Positions 23,058 to 33,239 of a stretch of DNA of 49,257 nucleotides are shown piece by piece. The stretch spans positions 1 to 49,257 of the forward strand of contig JADRCO010000141.1 in the NCBI GenBank assembly GCA_021464525.1. Reading direction: 5' to 3'. How positions within the stretch are numbered: position 1 is the first letter of the stretch; every line of letters starts with the position of its first letter. This DNA is from Rhizophagus sp. LPA8_4_AMF. Lineage: Eukaryota; Glomeromycota; Glomeromycetes; Glomerales; Glomeraceae. The position numbers and the translations under genes were made by a program. The notes under the pieces were generated by a model. The model did no database searches. It was not told the origin of the DNA and saw only the letters and a program-made list of their open reading frames with translations.

Positions 23058-23244
23058 CGTAAGATATTTCCACTTTCTTTTTTATTATTATTCCATTTTT
23101 TCATTATTACTAGTAAGTTGTGTATTTTACTCATTAAATTATTTAGCGTTCATTGTATAATAATTATCATTTTTGATATTTTTATATTTAATTTTTATAC
23201 GTTTAATTACTATAGTCTATAGTGGAACTCCGGAAGGATATATC

Positions 23245-24852
23245 ATGTCGTCAGAAAATTTTATAAATACCAATGAAAGCTTTACAAGAGTAGAAGAGAG
23301 CTATAAGAAAATAGGATTCCTACCGGAAGGAGGAGGCCAGTCATCACTTTCCCGGACGCCAGCGCGCGTATTGGGTCTGACAGAAGACCCTTTGTACCAG
23401 CCCTACAATTTGTACAAGCGCGATTCAAATAAACCTTCAGTTACAGCCTATCTGACCGATTGGGCTCAATACGATGCACGGCTAGACAATCAAATGGATG
23501 ATCCATTGAATTATGGCAGAGGTTATGATTTGCAAAAGCTGATAAATAACGCAAAGGCTCTTGACCGCGTGGTCTTTTCTTTTCTAGGTATTGTGGGTGA
23601 CGATGGTGTGAAGAGTGATCTTATTAAAAAGATGGCACAACCAGCCAATCAAGGTAGTCAGCCAGACAGAGGCTTTAATACAGGTCAGTTTGACGACAGG
23701 TACATCACGATATTGGATTCGTGGGGAGATTTAGCAGCCTATCGGAACGTAGGGTTTACCGATAGTCGATGAGAAATAACCGACTTGAATTGGAAACTGT
23801 ACTACTGGAATGAACAAGGGAAGTCTCGAGGGTTGCTGGGAGGTTTAACAAAACTGAAAGCCGCGAATTCCAACATAAAGTTAGCCTATAGTATCAGAGG
23901 TTGGACATTGTCCAGGGGATTTTCGCCTATGGCCGATGATGAAGGAAAGAGGAAGCAGTTTTGTGACAGCATTGTGGAATTTTTCAATCGATTTTCAATG
24001 TTTGACGCAGTTGACCTTGATTGGGAATACCCAGGTTATCCCTGTTATCCGCCAAAACAGGATGAAACAGAACAACAATTTGATAAGGACATTGTAAACT
24101 ATAAGACTCTGATTCAGGAATTAAGGGCAGCTCTAGATAACGCATTTCCAACCAACAAGAAAGAAATCACGATAGCCACCAGTGCAGTGGTAGAAAAACT
24201 AGAGCGTATGAAAGTCAAAGATGTGGTTGACGCAGGAGTCGATAATATTTACGTCATGACCTACGACTTCTTTGGTACTGGCTGGGCGAATAAGCTAGGG
24301 CATCATACCAATCTTTTCTCCTATGGAGACAGTAATCTTTCTGTTAAAACAGCGGTTGATTATCTGATAGGACAGGGCATACCCTCTAAGAAAATTCATG
24401 TAGGCTGTGCAACTTACGGCCAGGCTGCAGCAGGTGCCAACATCACAACTGGCGAATATGATCAAATGAGCCAGAATGCTTTGGGTAGTTTCGAACTTGG
24501 TGCGGTAGAAATTCCGGATTGGCTCTACAATTACATTGATCTGGAAATTACAACTACCCCAAATGGTAAAAACAGATTTAAGTACTACACTGATCCAACG
24601 GCACAGGCATGCTTTCTGTACCGCAAGGTCAACAAAGACTTTATTTCGCTTGATACTCCCTACAGCGTCTATCAAAAAGGTCTATATGTCTCGCAGCAAA
24701 ATCTGGGTGGCCTCTTCTCTTGGGATATCGATAACGGCATTTTTGTGAATGCTGCTTGTGAAGGTCTAGGTTATGAGAAATTGGAAGGCGAACAAAAAAT
24801 CGACATGACCCCTCTCTGCTGTAAGCCGGGCGAAACCTTTAATCTGCCGTAA
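23245..24852 (+). pseudogene. Bacterial-type GH18 chitinase with one in-frame stop
   Basis: One frame runs from ATG 23245 to the TAA at 24850-24852, interrupted only by a TGA at 23770-23772 (codon 176 of 536). The glycosyl hydrolase 18 catalytic motif DxxDxDxE is complete (FDAVDLDWEYPG, Glu codon 24025-24027), as is the MTYDFFG motif. The usual SxGG strand reads SIRGW, with Arg in place of Gly. GH18 enzymes hydrolyse beta-1,4 links of chitin. The N-terminal part (VTAYLTDWAQYDARL) and C-terminal part (GGLFSWDIDNGIFVNAACEGLGYE-like) remind me of chitinases found in insect-associated enterobacteria, from memory. The gene has no introns and is clearly richer in G+C than its surroundings, so transfer from bacteria is likely. 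The frame upstream is open to 23173 with a hydrophobic stretch, but lacks an ATG; no secretion signal follows the ATG. It is either a decaying gene, read through, or an assembly error. Confidence 0.8.
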
Positions 24853-25527
24853 TGCAGTCGTAATGCCCTATAGGAAATCTGTAGACGGAAATGACATGTT
24901 TATATTTATGGAAAAAACATAAAAAAAAATGTATAATATATACATACTGAAGGTCTGTATCCCTATAAAAATTCAGTATATGGAAATAATAGTAATAATT
25001 ACTTATCAAGAAAATCCTTCCGTATGAAAAAGATAAATTACAAAATTTAGGTATCAATAAATGAAGATAAAAAATATATCCAAATAAATGTAAGGTAATA
25101 ATTAACTTTAAATAAAAGGAAAATCAGCTTAAGGATTTAAATTTATTCTAAATCAAGATCTATGAATAATAAAGCTTATTTACATTATTTAAAATCAAAA
25201 ATTAGAAAACTAAAAGAATCGCATTGACGTTCATCTTGAACTTGGTTATTACTCTCATTATTAATTAAGTAAAATGTTTAAACTCCACAATAAATGATTC
25301 TGGATTACCTGAAAATGTATTAAAAACTATCATTACCTCCTTGTGAAATAATGACATTAATGTCATTATACCATAAAGATCGATCAAATTGTTATTAATA
25401 AGCTTAATGAATTAGCAAAAAAATATAAAACTAAGAATGAAAGAGACGAAAGGACATAAGTCCATTGTTGCAAAACAATTATGTACCCTAAATTTCTGAA
25501 ATAAATGGATTGTTCTAGAATGAATAC
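24853..25527. other. Spacer with inverted block before repeat copy B
   Basis: AT-rich and gene-free. 25443-25527 is the reverse complement of about 20068-20158, and it abuts repeat copy B directly, whereas in copy A about 125 bp separates them. Confidence 0.5.
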
Positions 25528-26975
25528 ATTATTGGCTTCTCACATAATGAAATAAGCCAACCATGACTCTAGGATCATGGTCTCGTAGTTGGCTACGTGA
25601 CAAAACATTGACATATCACGTAACGCAAAATAGTGAAGTTATTGAATTTAAACCTGAAAACAAATGACAGTACTGATTTAAATTAGTACTAAACATCAGG
25701 AAGCCAAATAAAATTATTGTACTGCTTTAATATATGTAAAACGTATAAAAATACAAAAATAATATATATTATATAATGTCTCTATTCCAATATCTTGCCC
25801 GAGAAGTCACTATGTAGGTTATTATTATCCACGGGATAGGGGTAGGTTGAGGTCGGACGACCACTCGAATAATTGAATGATTGGATAATATTCGCTCTGC
25901 ACCTTTGAACTTCTTCACTATTATTAAAATACATTTCTATGACCTCTTCAACATCATAAGGTGTTACATAATATCTGTCGATGTAAGTATGCTTTTTTGC
26001 CTCTTCGGACCATTGAAACCTTAAGTAAGTTTGTTCAAGAACTGATGACCAAAGCGCATAATCAAGTGGTTCATTCATCTGTGTCAGAAAAGTTAGGTTA
26101 GATTGGGTTATTATAATCAAATATTCACAATAATTAATAAATTACATTTTTTTACGTGTTATTGGTGAAATTTTAAGAATATGTGTACTAAGAAATAAAA
26201 ACTTCACTATTATGTTTGGAAACATGTTTTTTTAAATAATTTTTTATTAATAAATCAGTACAAGTTAAATGATTTTTTAAATCGATGCAATTTAAATTAA
26301 ATGATTTTTTTAACTGATACAATGATTTTTTTTTATTAAAAAGTCGAAATAAGTTGAATGATTTTTTAACAAATTAAAATTAAATGATTTTTTTCAAATT
26401 GATACAATTTAAATTAAATGATTTTTTTTATATCAATAAAATTTAAATTGAATGATTTATTTAACAAATCGATGCGATTTAAATTGAGTGATTTTTTTAA
26501 CAAACCGTTTTAAGTTGAATGATTATTTTTAACAAATCGATACAATTTATTAAATTGAATGATTTTTTTTATTTTGTATTTAAAAATAATAGTTCAACCG
26601 TCTTTATATTGTACGATGATCAGCTATTGGTGAATGATAAATTTAATATTTCTCAACGCAGTAATTGCGTATTATATCACATGTGTCACATGATCATAAT
26701 AGTCATTTTTTTTTTTAAAAAAAAAAGCTTGATTAGAGTTTTGCGTTAAATTGATCTCTCTCTTGTTTTGGTCTATTATTATTGTTTTTCAGAAACTTAC
26801 ATTATGTTTGAATTATTTGAACTTGTCTTAGGAATTTGTATAATGATCTTTGTCAATATTTGTTGTTGTGGTTGTATTTGGAGTAACTATCTCAAAATTT
26901 TCAATTAAATTTCATCAAATTAATCATATATACCTTATATACTAAAGCACTTTAAAAATTTAGGGCCGATTTTTC
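25528..26975. repeat. Large direct repeat, copy B (right of chitinase)
   Basis: About 1.45 kb matching 20283-22030 in the same orientation. It has deletions relative to A, the largest about 240 bp in the region equivalent to 21400-21640. Ends: starts at ATTATTGGCTTCTCACATAA as in A, and ends in the last codons of the coiled-coil exon. Together with A it brackets the chitinase-like gene. Confidence 0.8.
25782..26078 (-). CDS. Small hypothetical ORF in repeat copy B
   Basis: 98 residues from the ATG at 26078; the frame is open further upstream but without an ATG. The sequence reads MNEPLDYALWSSVLEQ, then WSEEAKKHTYIDRYYV and EEVIEMYFNNSEEVQ, and ends FSGKILE. It is acidic with a helical look; I recognise no family. 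A consensus-like acceptor (TCTGACACAG) sits right before the ATG, so this could be the last exon of a longer gene. This copy keeps the RYY and IEM codons missing from copy A, and its C-terminus is not frameshifted, so B may be closer to the ancestral state. Confidence 0.4.
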   Translation of the reverse strand: MNEPLDYALWSSVLEQTYLRFQWSEEAKKHTYIDRYYVTPYDVEEVIEMYFNNSEEVQRCRANIIQSFNYSSGRPTSTYPYPVDNNNLHSDFSGKILE

Positions 26976-27101
26976 GTATCCTTTTAGGGACGAAACTCGG
27001 CGGTTATAAAAATCCTACACTTTGGTGCGTTTTATTAATTGTTATATAGTAAATAATTTAACCATTTGATCTCCTTTTTTTAATATATAATTACATTTAA
27101 G

Positions 27102-27570
27102 GCCCGATATAAACTTTGAATATTATAATGATACGGATAATTTGCAAATTTATTTTTTAAGAATATCTCAAGGTGTTGTAGAATATAGTGATGAAATCTC
27201 TGAAGATCTTTTATTATCTTATGACTGTGACAACAAGATAGCAGCCGTTGAATTATATTTTGTATCAAAGTTATTACATGTATTCAGTGTTAAAGGAAAG
27301 CCACATTTTATTATTAATCCCATTTATTATGAAGATTCTGATATTTTGAAGATTAGGTTCTCTAATTTTACTCCACACGTGATCATCAAGAAAACTGAAG
27401 TGGAGGATATTGAGGTGGGAGTTGATAATGCTGGTAAAATTGTTAGTCTACTTTTTTATAATGCTAGTAATAGAGTATTGAAGACGTTATCAGAAGAAGA
27501 AAGAGTAAACCGTAAGAAAAGGGGGGATGAAATACAAAAATCGATACAAAAATTTCTTGGGCGTATTTAA
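27102..27570 (+). CDS. DUF2283-like protein, 5' end missing or unresolved
   Basis: The open frame runs from a plausible acceptor (TTTAAG|GCCC, AG at 27100-27101) to TAA at 27568-27570, about 155 codons. No in-frame ATG exists near the 5' end. The frame reads PDINFEYYNDTDNLQIYF and, later, YYEDSDILKIRFSN, IEVGVDNAGKIVSLLFYN. These are two units resembling DUF2283, a small beta-rich domain known mostly from bacteria (family memory, not a search). The C-terminus (LSEEERVNRKKRGDEIQKS) is charged and helical. The region just upstream is the end of repeat copy B, so the first exon may have been displaced by that duplication. Function unknown. Confidence 0.6.
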
Positions 27571-28474
27571 AGGAAATTATAAAATATTATTTTGCTTTGC
27601 GTGGTAATTCTTTCAAATAAGTATGAAAAATATCTATTATCAATATTATTAATAAAATCGATCAATTTTGGAATCAAAATTCATAAAATCAGCTGTTGTA
27701 TCAAGTTCATTTTTTGTTTCATTTTTTAACTTAACATATGCGTATTTAATTCATTTTAAATTAATTGTTATAATTGCTCGTAAAGAATATTTATACGCGT
27801 TAATAAGAATATCTTAATCCGCTTATTTGCGTAAAAGTACTGTTTAGTTGGCATTCTAATAAGTTATCTGAGTTCCGCTTGATTAAACCTTATTATAGTA
27901 TAATGACAGGGAAAAAAAGGTTTTATCGAATTTTACCTTACATGAAAGGAAATGGCAGCCAAAAAAGGAAGAAAATTTAATTTCAAAACATTCAATAACA
28001 ATTTTGCCTAATTTCATGGATTTTTTCATTCCGGATAAGTAAACATTTCTTTTCGTTTTGTGCATCAAAAGTTTTCTTTTTCACTTTCTCGATGCAGGAT
28101 TTTGTGAAAATATTTCAGTCACAAAAAAAATAAATATGTTAGAATTCGAGTAATAAATAGATTTTTTTAAATAATCAAATTTTAAGAAACATGTAAAAAT
28201 GATCTTAAAAGAAAATAGAAATGGACAAATCAATAATATCCATATAAAATTTAGATCACTCTGACCGAAAATTTTTCTCAGTTGTGGAACCTCTCTTTTT
28301 TTGGATAATTTGAATTCAAGAAATACGGTAGAAAAGAGTATTGTAATCCCAAGGATGGAGGAATAATTTAATTTAATTGCTGTTAATTATTTGATCGAAA
28401 TATATTTTATTATAAGAAAATACTTGATGAATTTATGAATCGAATTTAAGTATTAAAATTATTAATTATTATTT
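27571..28474. other. Gene-free stretch
   Basis: AT-rich DNA downstream of the DUF2283-like gene. Short frames on the minus strand near 27883-28068 have no recognisable content. Nothing else is supported. Confidence 0.45.
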
Positions 28475-28631
28475 GGCGACGGTAGTACAGTACTAAAAAA
28501 CGTGTCACCACAACAAGAAATATCATTGGTGGATCGGTCAAATTACTCATTAGGAAATTCATATGAAACTTATATAATTTCCATATTCGATATATCCAAT
28601 ACATCTAATTGTTGTATGATTAATATTTTTG
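28475..28631 (+). pseudogene. Candidate orphan exon related to exon 3 of the Cys/His-rich family
   Basis: An open frame of 52 codons ends at a strong donor (TTTTTG|GTAAGT). Its PQQEISLVDRSNYSLGNS segment is vaguely like QNEISILTERNLPSITT at the end of exon 3 of copy 1, and the phase at the donor is the same. It lies directly before the 29 kb pseudogene. Likely a relic; the homology is weak. Confidence 0.3.
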
Positions 28632-28934
28632 GTAAGTGGATTAAGTAAAATGAGAATCTAATCTATAATTTATTGTATATATTTATACCACATCCTTTCA
28701 TCAGATATTCTATCATACAAGATAATTCCGTAAATTCCGTCCCAATATCATTATCTTATATCATTATCTTTCTTTATTCTCACTAATATGACCAAAAAAA
28801 AAAAAATTTCATTTATTCATTGTCATAAAACTAAAAGTAGACTTAAAAGAAACTTTTTCAGGAGATGAATTACCATTTAATTTCCTTTGTTTCTTTACTA
28901 GTGAATCATTTTGTGAACTGATAATCATTTGCAG

Positions 28935-29767
28935 GATCATCTGGGAGTATTTTTTTTTCGACCCTGGATTTTCTACTCAAAACGATACAAGATTTACAAG
29001 TCAATTAGATACTGTTGTTACTATTAATAAAGGTCTGCATACTATACTTACGGGAACAATCAAAAACGTTGTGCCGGAATTTTAAAAATAAATGTTATAG
29101 TATGTCTTGACCGTGTATCTAGTATTATTCCAAAAATTTGGCTCTTCCCATTACGATTATTTAAGGAATATTGAAATTCCCACTAGTTCATCTTCGGTCG
29201 AAATCTATGAGTTTATTCATAATTTATTTTCCAATCATCTGAACGGGAAAAGACGGTGCTTAGTTCTTGTACTGTACATTAAGAAAAGTTCCATATAATG
29301 TAAGTAAAAAAATATATATTCCTTTTATCTTCAATTTGATAAACGAATTTTTATTGAAATGCGATTTTTAGGTAATAACTTGCGATTTAATTAAACTGAA
29401 TTTAACTAAACAAAAAAAAAATGTATATCGGTATGTATAAATTGTAAATTTAAAATTAAATATTGATAAGATAATTTTATTAGCTCCCGATACTAATGAC
29501 ATTCTGGAAACTTTTTACGTTCCTGATGTTATTGACATTACCGATGATGCTTTCGATGTTCTCGGTGTTTCCAACATTACCGATGCTTTTGATGACCTCA
29601 GTGTTTCCGATTCTTTTGATGTTCCCGGTGCTCTTGATGTTCTCGATACTTCCAACGTTATCGATGCTTTTGCTTCAACTTTCCTGGTGAAAATAGTTTT
29701 TAAACATAGTTTAGCTAATCTACTAATAACACATATAACTAGTTTTTTACAACTCACATCTAGCTAG
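28935..29767 (+). pseudogene. Cys/His-rich family copy 2, degraded
   Basis: Exon 1 homology covers about 29010-29300 (CLDRVSSIIPKI, HLNGKRRCL) but is broken by stops and frameshifts, and the N-terminal Cys/His motifs are absent. The donor AAT|GTAAGT near 29299, an exon 2 (29372-29432, ITCDLIKLNLTK) and the following donor are still visible. Exon 3 remains open: it reads APDTNDILETFYVPDV, then many DVL/GVSN/DAFD-type repeats, to a TAG at 29765-29767. So decay has hit exon 1 while the 3' exons look intact. Confidence 0.65.
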
Positions 29768-29984
29768 ATTTCGCTTAATTCTACTGTATGTTATCTATAG
29801 AATCAATCTAGAGTATATCAGCTTAATGCAATTTATTGATATCAATAAACAACCACAAAATCGTGAAACGATAAGTGAAGTTGCAAGGAGAAGATGCTTT
29901 GGCATTAGGTTCTGTTAATAACTGGTCTAAATAGATAACTCAAAAAGAGAGGGAATAATCTCTCCTGGTAGGGTCGTGCTAGCC

Positions 29985-32200
29985 AGGAGATGTCTTGAAT
30001 AACTTTCATGTCCAGATTCGTAAAAATGTCTAATGTCTATTTTAAGAAAAGGTAATATCTACTTCATTAACCCTATTATTGTAAAGATTATTTATAGACG
30101 ACCAAAAAAGGAAGAAATTTAATATTCCTAATTCGTGGATTACCTCTGTCTTTTCTTTCGTGTTGGATATTCTCTTATTTTTACGTCTTTTTTATTACTT
30201 GTATCACATTATTTTCTTTTATTTCCTCAATACAGAACTAAGTCCTCTGATATGTCACAAATTTGTGAGCATATTCCAACCACGAAAACCTAGAATTTTT
30301 AAATTTTTGATAGAATAAATACGCAATTTAGTGGTTTCAATACGTATTAACTATGTTGATTTTTAAATTAATTATATTTGTCTTCGAGTTTATAAGAAGG
30401 ATTAAAACATTAACATGTTCAGAAATTAAAACATAAGCCTTAAAAAACAAAAGATAACCAAAAATGAAAGTTATAACTTTTTTTCGATATTGATTAAGGA
30501 ATTTTTAATTATTTACGTTATTTTATTTTACTTTAATTAATTATTACGGTATGTGATTTTATTATTTTATTAGAGAAAAATATTAATGTGTACATGCGAA
30601 AATCGATATAACGAATACTGGACCAAAATAAAATTTTTAGCATAAATATATTCATTCTATTAATGTATTAGTTAAAATAACATTTTTGTGTAAAAATCGT
30701 CAATCTTCACCTTACGCGAACTAGCAAAGCGGAGGACTAGGCAGAATAAAATTGTGAAGTTGACATTGGTAATGGAGTAGCGGGTGTCAATTTTTCTATT
30801 AATACCTGATAAAATGAATCTTGTAATAATTTTTCGACTTCTATATTAATAAAAGAAAATAAAAATAATATAAATTAAATATAAATTAATTAAATTAGAT
30901 TAAACTATTTGATTTAATTCAAAAAAATAAAACTATCTCTGGACTCTGGAGTAAAATTGTTTATCCCATGCAAAACGTCCTTCCACAAAATCTCCACTAT
31001 TTCCTTTGAACCCCTGAAATATTCTTACTTGATGTAATTGCGGGTAACATGCATACTGCGGCCTTCAGTTGCGACGGATTTCCGTTTCCCTAATACTGTA
31101 AATACTTATCCTAAATAAATATCAATTTTAAATTTATCAATAAATAAATAAATAAACCCAATACAAACAAATGAAACAGTCGAATGATAATTAATATCTT
31201 ACTGAATTTATCTTTGGAACTGATCTTATTTTTACTAATCATTTTTGGAAATCTATTGAAAATTTGTTCTTTCCAGATATTATGATCATCATTTTTGTTG
31301 TGCAAAGTCGGCAACCAATTACTTTAAACGTTAAGTTACTGTACGTAATAGTGAAATTACTGTATTACAGGTCAACAATTTTGTTACTGAATTGAACGGA
31401 TATTCGGAACTACAATTCACGCATACATTCAGTAATTGCCAAATTTTTTTTCAACTGTAAAGTTCATAACAGTAACCAAAGAACATAGAGACCTAAAAGA
31501 AAGAACGAGAAAATTAGAAACGAAATGTTAAAAAATAAAACCTTAACAAACAACATATATGATGCTTCAGATGTGGCATTCTCTGGTAACTGAGATGAAA
31601 GAAAGTTTCTTTTCAATTTTACTAGACTTGATACTATTCTTTCGTGATTTATCTTCAGATTCTTTGAAACTAAGAAGCGATTCAACACTTCACGACGAGT
31701 TTGTAAAAGAGATGTAAAGTATTTAACTAATGAACCGAAGATGAGCCAGAATTTAATGATGATGACTCGGATATTAACTTTCAAAGTTCATTTAATGTAA
31801 AAGATAACTATAAAATTATGAAAAAATATTATTATTATTCTATTCATTTTGTTACTTCTCGGTTACAATTTTTTTTCAGTTCTTTTTTTCTTTTAAACAA
31901 ATTTCTTAAATTCTTATTCTTTAGTAAATTTGTTTTATTTCTTTGTTTTATTTTTTATTCTTTTATTTACAATTACAATATATAAGGCACTACTTTATTT
32001 GTGAATTTTGGTCCTTTTTAGTGGGATTCTTTTTATTCTTTTAAGCTTTTAAAGATTATGTGCAAAAAAATTTTTTTGTTAAATATATTAATTCATTGCT
32101 GAACAAGAATCACGTGAACTAAAACAAAATTAAGCATTTATAAAAAAAGCAACGATTCAATTGAAGGAAATATATTTAGTAATGACGCAAAATAATTTTC
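29985..32200. repeat. Duplicated spacer of the Cys/His-rich locus, unit 1
   Basis: Blocks here reappear in order at about 33890-35300. GGTAATATCTACTTCATTAA resembles 33952 onward, GTGTTGGATATTCTC matches 34074 onward, AAAACATTAACATGTT matches 34340 onward, ACTACAATTCACGCAT matches 34934 onward, and TTGAAGGAAATATATTTAG matches 35277 onward. The divergence is considerable. No convincing gene lies inside; a minus-strand frame at 31464-31784 (106 codons, Leu/Phe-rich N- and C-terminal parts) is not recognisable. Confidence 0.55.
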
Positions 32201-32331
32201 TAATTTTAGCTCAACAAATACGAATATTTGTTTATTCAAGCAACATCAGGGAGTTTGAACAAGAATGCAGGAGTATTTGTTTGAAAGACAATAGTTATGC
32301 AAAATTGTTTCTTTGTAAAGATTTATTTTTA

Positions 32332-32376
32332 GGATCATCCCGCGAGAAAAAGTTTTTTTCGGCTCCCGGATGATCC
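32332..32376. repeat. Hairpin upstream of Cys/His-rich copy 3
   Basis: GGATCATCC near 32333-32341 and GGATGATCC near 32366-32374 are exact complements around a purine then pyrimidine-rich loop. A decayed counterpart is at about 28935-28975 before copy 2, and a single GGATGATCC occurs near 39347 before the 39.5 kb relic. It could be the tip of a MITE or a locus-specific regulatory palindrome. Confidence 0.4.
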
Positions 32377-32453
32377 ATCATTTACCATTGTTATATGATG
32401 TCTTAATATGGACAACAATGATGTATTACAAAAAAATATCTTGAAGATCGTAG

Positions 32454-33239
32454 ATGAATTTTATTATAAATATCCGAGATTCTTTTCAGACCTTTAGCCA
32501 TCAATTTTACAAAATGGCATTGTACTATCCATGCAAATGCGAATGTGGATGCCATAAAGCACCTTCACCAAGTCAGATTTCCCCTACTAGATTCACAAAT
32601 ACTACCAGGCGTAACTACGCTTCTGTGTCTTACGCACCCTATAAGATCCATTCGAATCGTCATGTATTAAAAATAAAAATGGTAATATGCCTCGATCAAA
32701 ATGTAACAAATGTTATTCCAAAAATTGGCTCTCCTATTTGGGGCGATTTGAAATCACGAAATATGATAAAAGAGAATATCGAAATTCCTACACATTCATC
32801 TTCAATTGAAATTAATGAAATAATCTCTAATTTATTTCCCGATTTGAACGGGAAAAGATGGTATTTATTTAATAGCAGTTCGTGTACTTTAAAAAAAGTA
32901 CCATATAATGTAAGTAAAAATAAAATTTTTTTTTTCAATTTGAGTCAAACGAATCTTTTATTAAAATGCGATTTTTAGGAAATAACATTTGGTGTAATTA
33001 AACAAAATCTCACCAAAGCTAAAAGAATGTACGTAGGCATTGACACTCCGTACGTTCCTGAAATTGGCGATCCTTTCAACGTTTTTGACGTTTTCAACGT
33101 TGCCAACTTTTTCAACGCTCCTGAAGTTTCCGACGTTGCTAACTCTTTCAACGTACCTGAAGTTTCCGAAGTTTCTAATGATTTTGACATTCCAATGTCC
33201 AATTTTCTGTCCTGGGATGAAAATTTAAATTTAATTTAG
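32454..33239 (+). CDS. Cys/His-rich lineage-specific protein, copy 3
   Basis: Two exons: 32454-32909 and 32979-33239, 238 residues; a start at ATG 32514 (218 residues, MALYYPCKCEC) is equally possible. The N-terminus is short and has only one Cys-rich motif (CKCECGCHK). The conserved block is present (MVICLDQNVTNVIPK, SPIWGDLKSRNM, DLNGKRWYLFN). Exon 2 joins what are exons 2 and 3 in copies 1 and 2, because the intron after MYV/MYI is absent. The end is a tandem run of PEVSDVANSFNV-like units, rich in Phe, Asn, Val and Asp, finishing with FLSWDENLNLI. The frame is intact. Function unknown. Confidence 0.65.

Noticed and set aside
23770..23772. TGA read as Trp because the DNA comes from a mollicute-like endobacterium
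   Set aside because: The gene uses TGG freely, is too GC-rich for such bacteria, and all surrounding genes have spliceosomal introns and stop at TGA normally. Only one TGA occurs.
23760..23800. An intron removing the chitinase TGA
   Set aside because: No GT-AG pair of usable length around the stop keeps the frame.
20283..26975. LTR retrotransposon with the chitinase as internal region
   Set aside because: The direct repeats lack TG...CA ends, a primer-binding site and target duplications, and no gag/pol frame lies between them.
29496..29757. Met/Leu-rich plus frame and Ser/Thr-rich minus frame
   Set aside because: Shadows of the exon 3 repeat in pseudogene copy 2.
31464..31784. 106-codon minus-strand ORF
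   Set aside because: No recognisable domain; the corresponding spacer near 35 kb does not preserve it, so coding is unlikely.
33027..33239. Alternative frames over the C-terminal repeat of Cys/His-rich copy 3, and the minus-strand frames at 32696 and 32975
   Set aside because: They arise from the short repeated codons of the real exon; splice sites and family similarity support only one frame.
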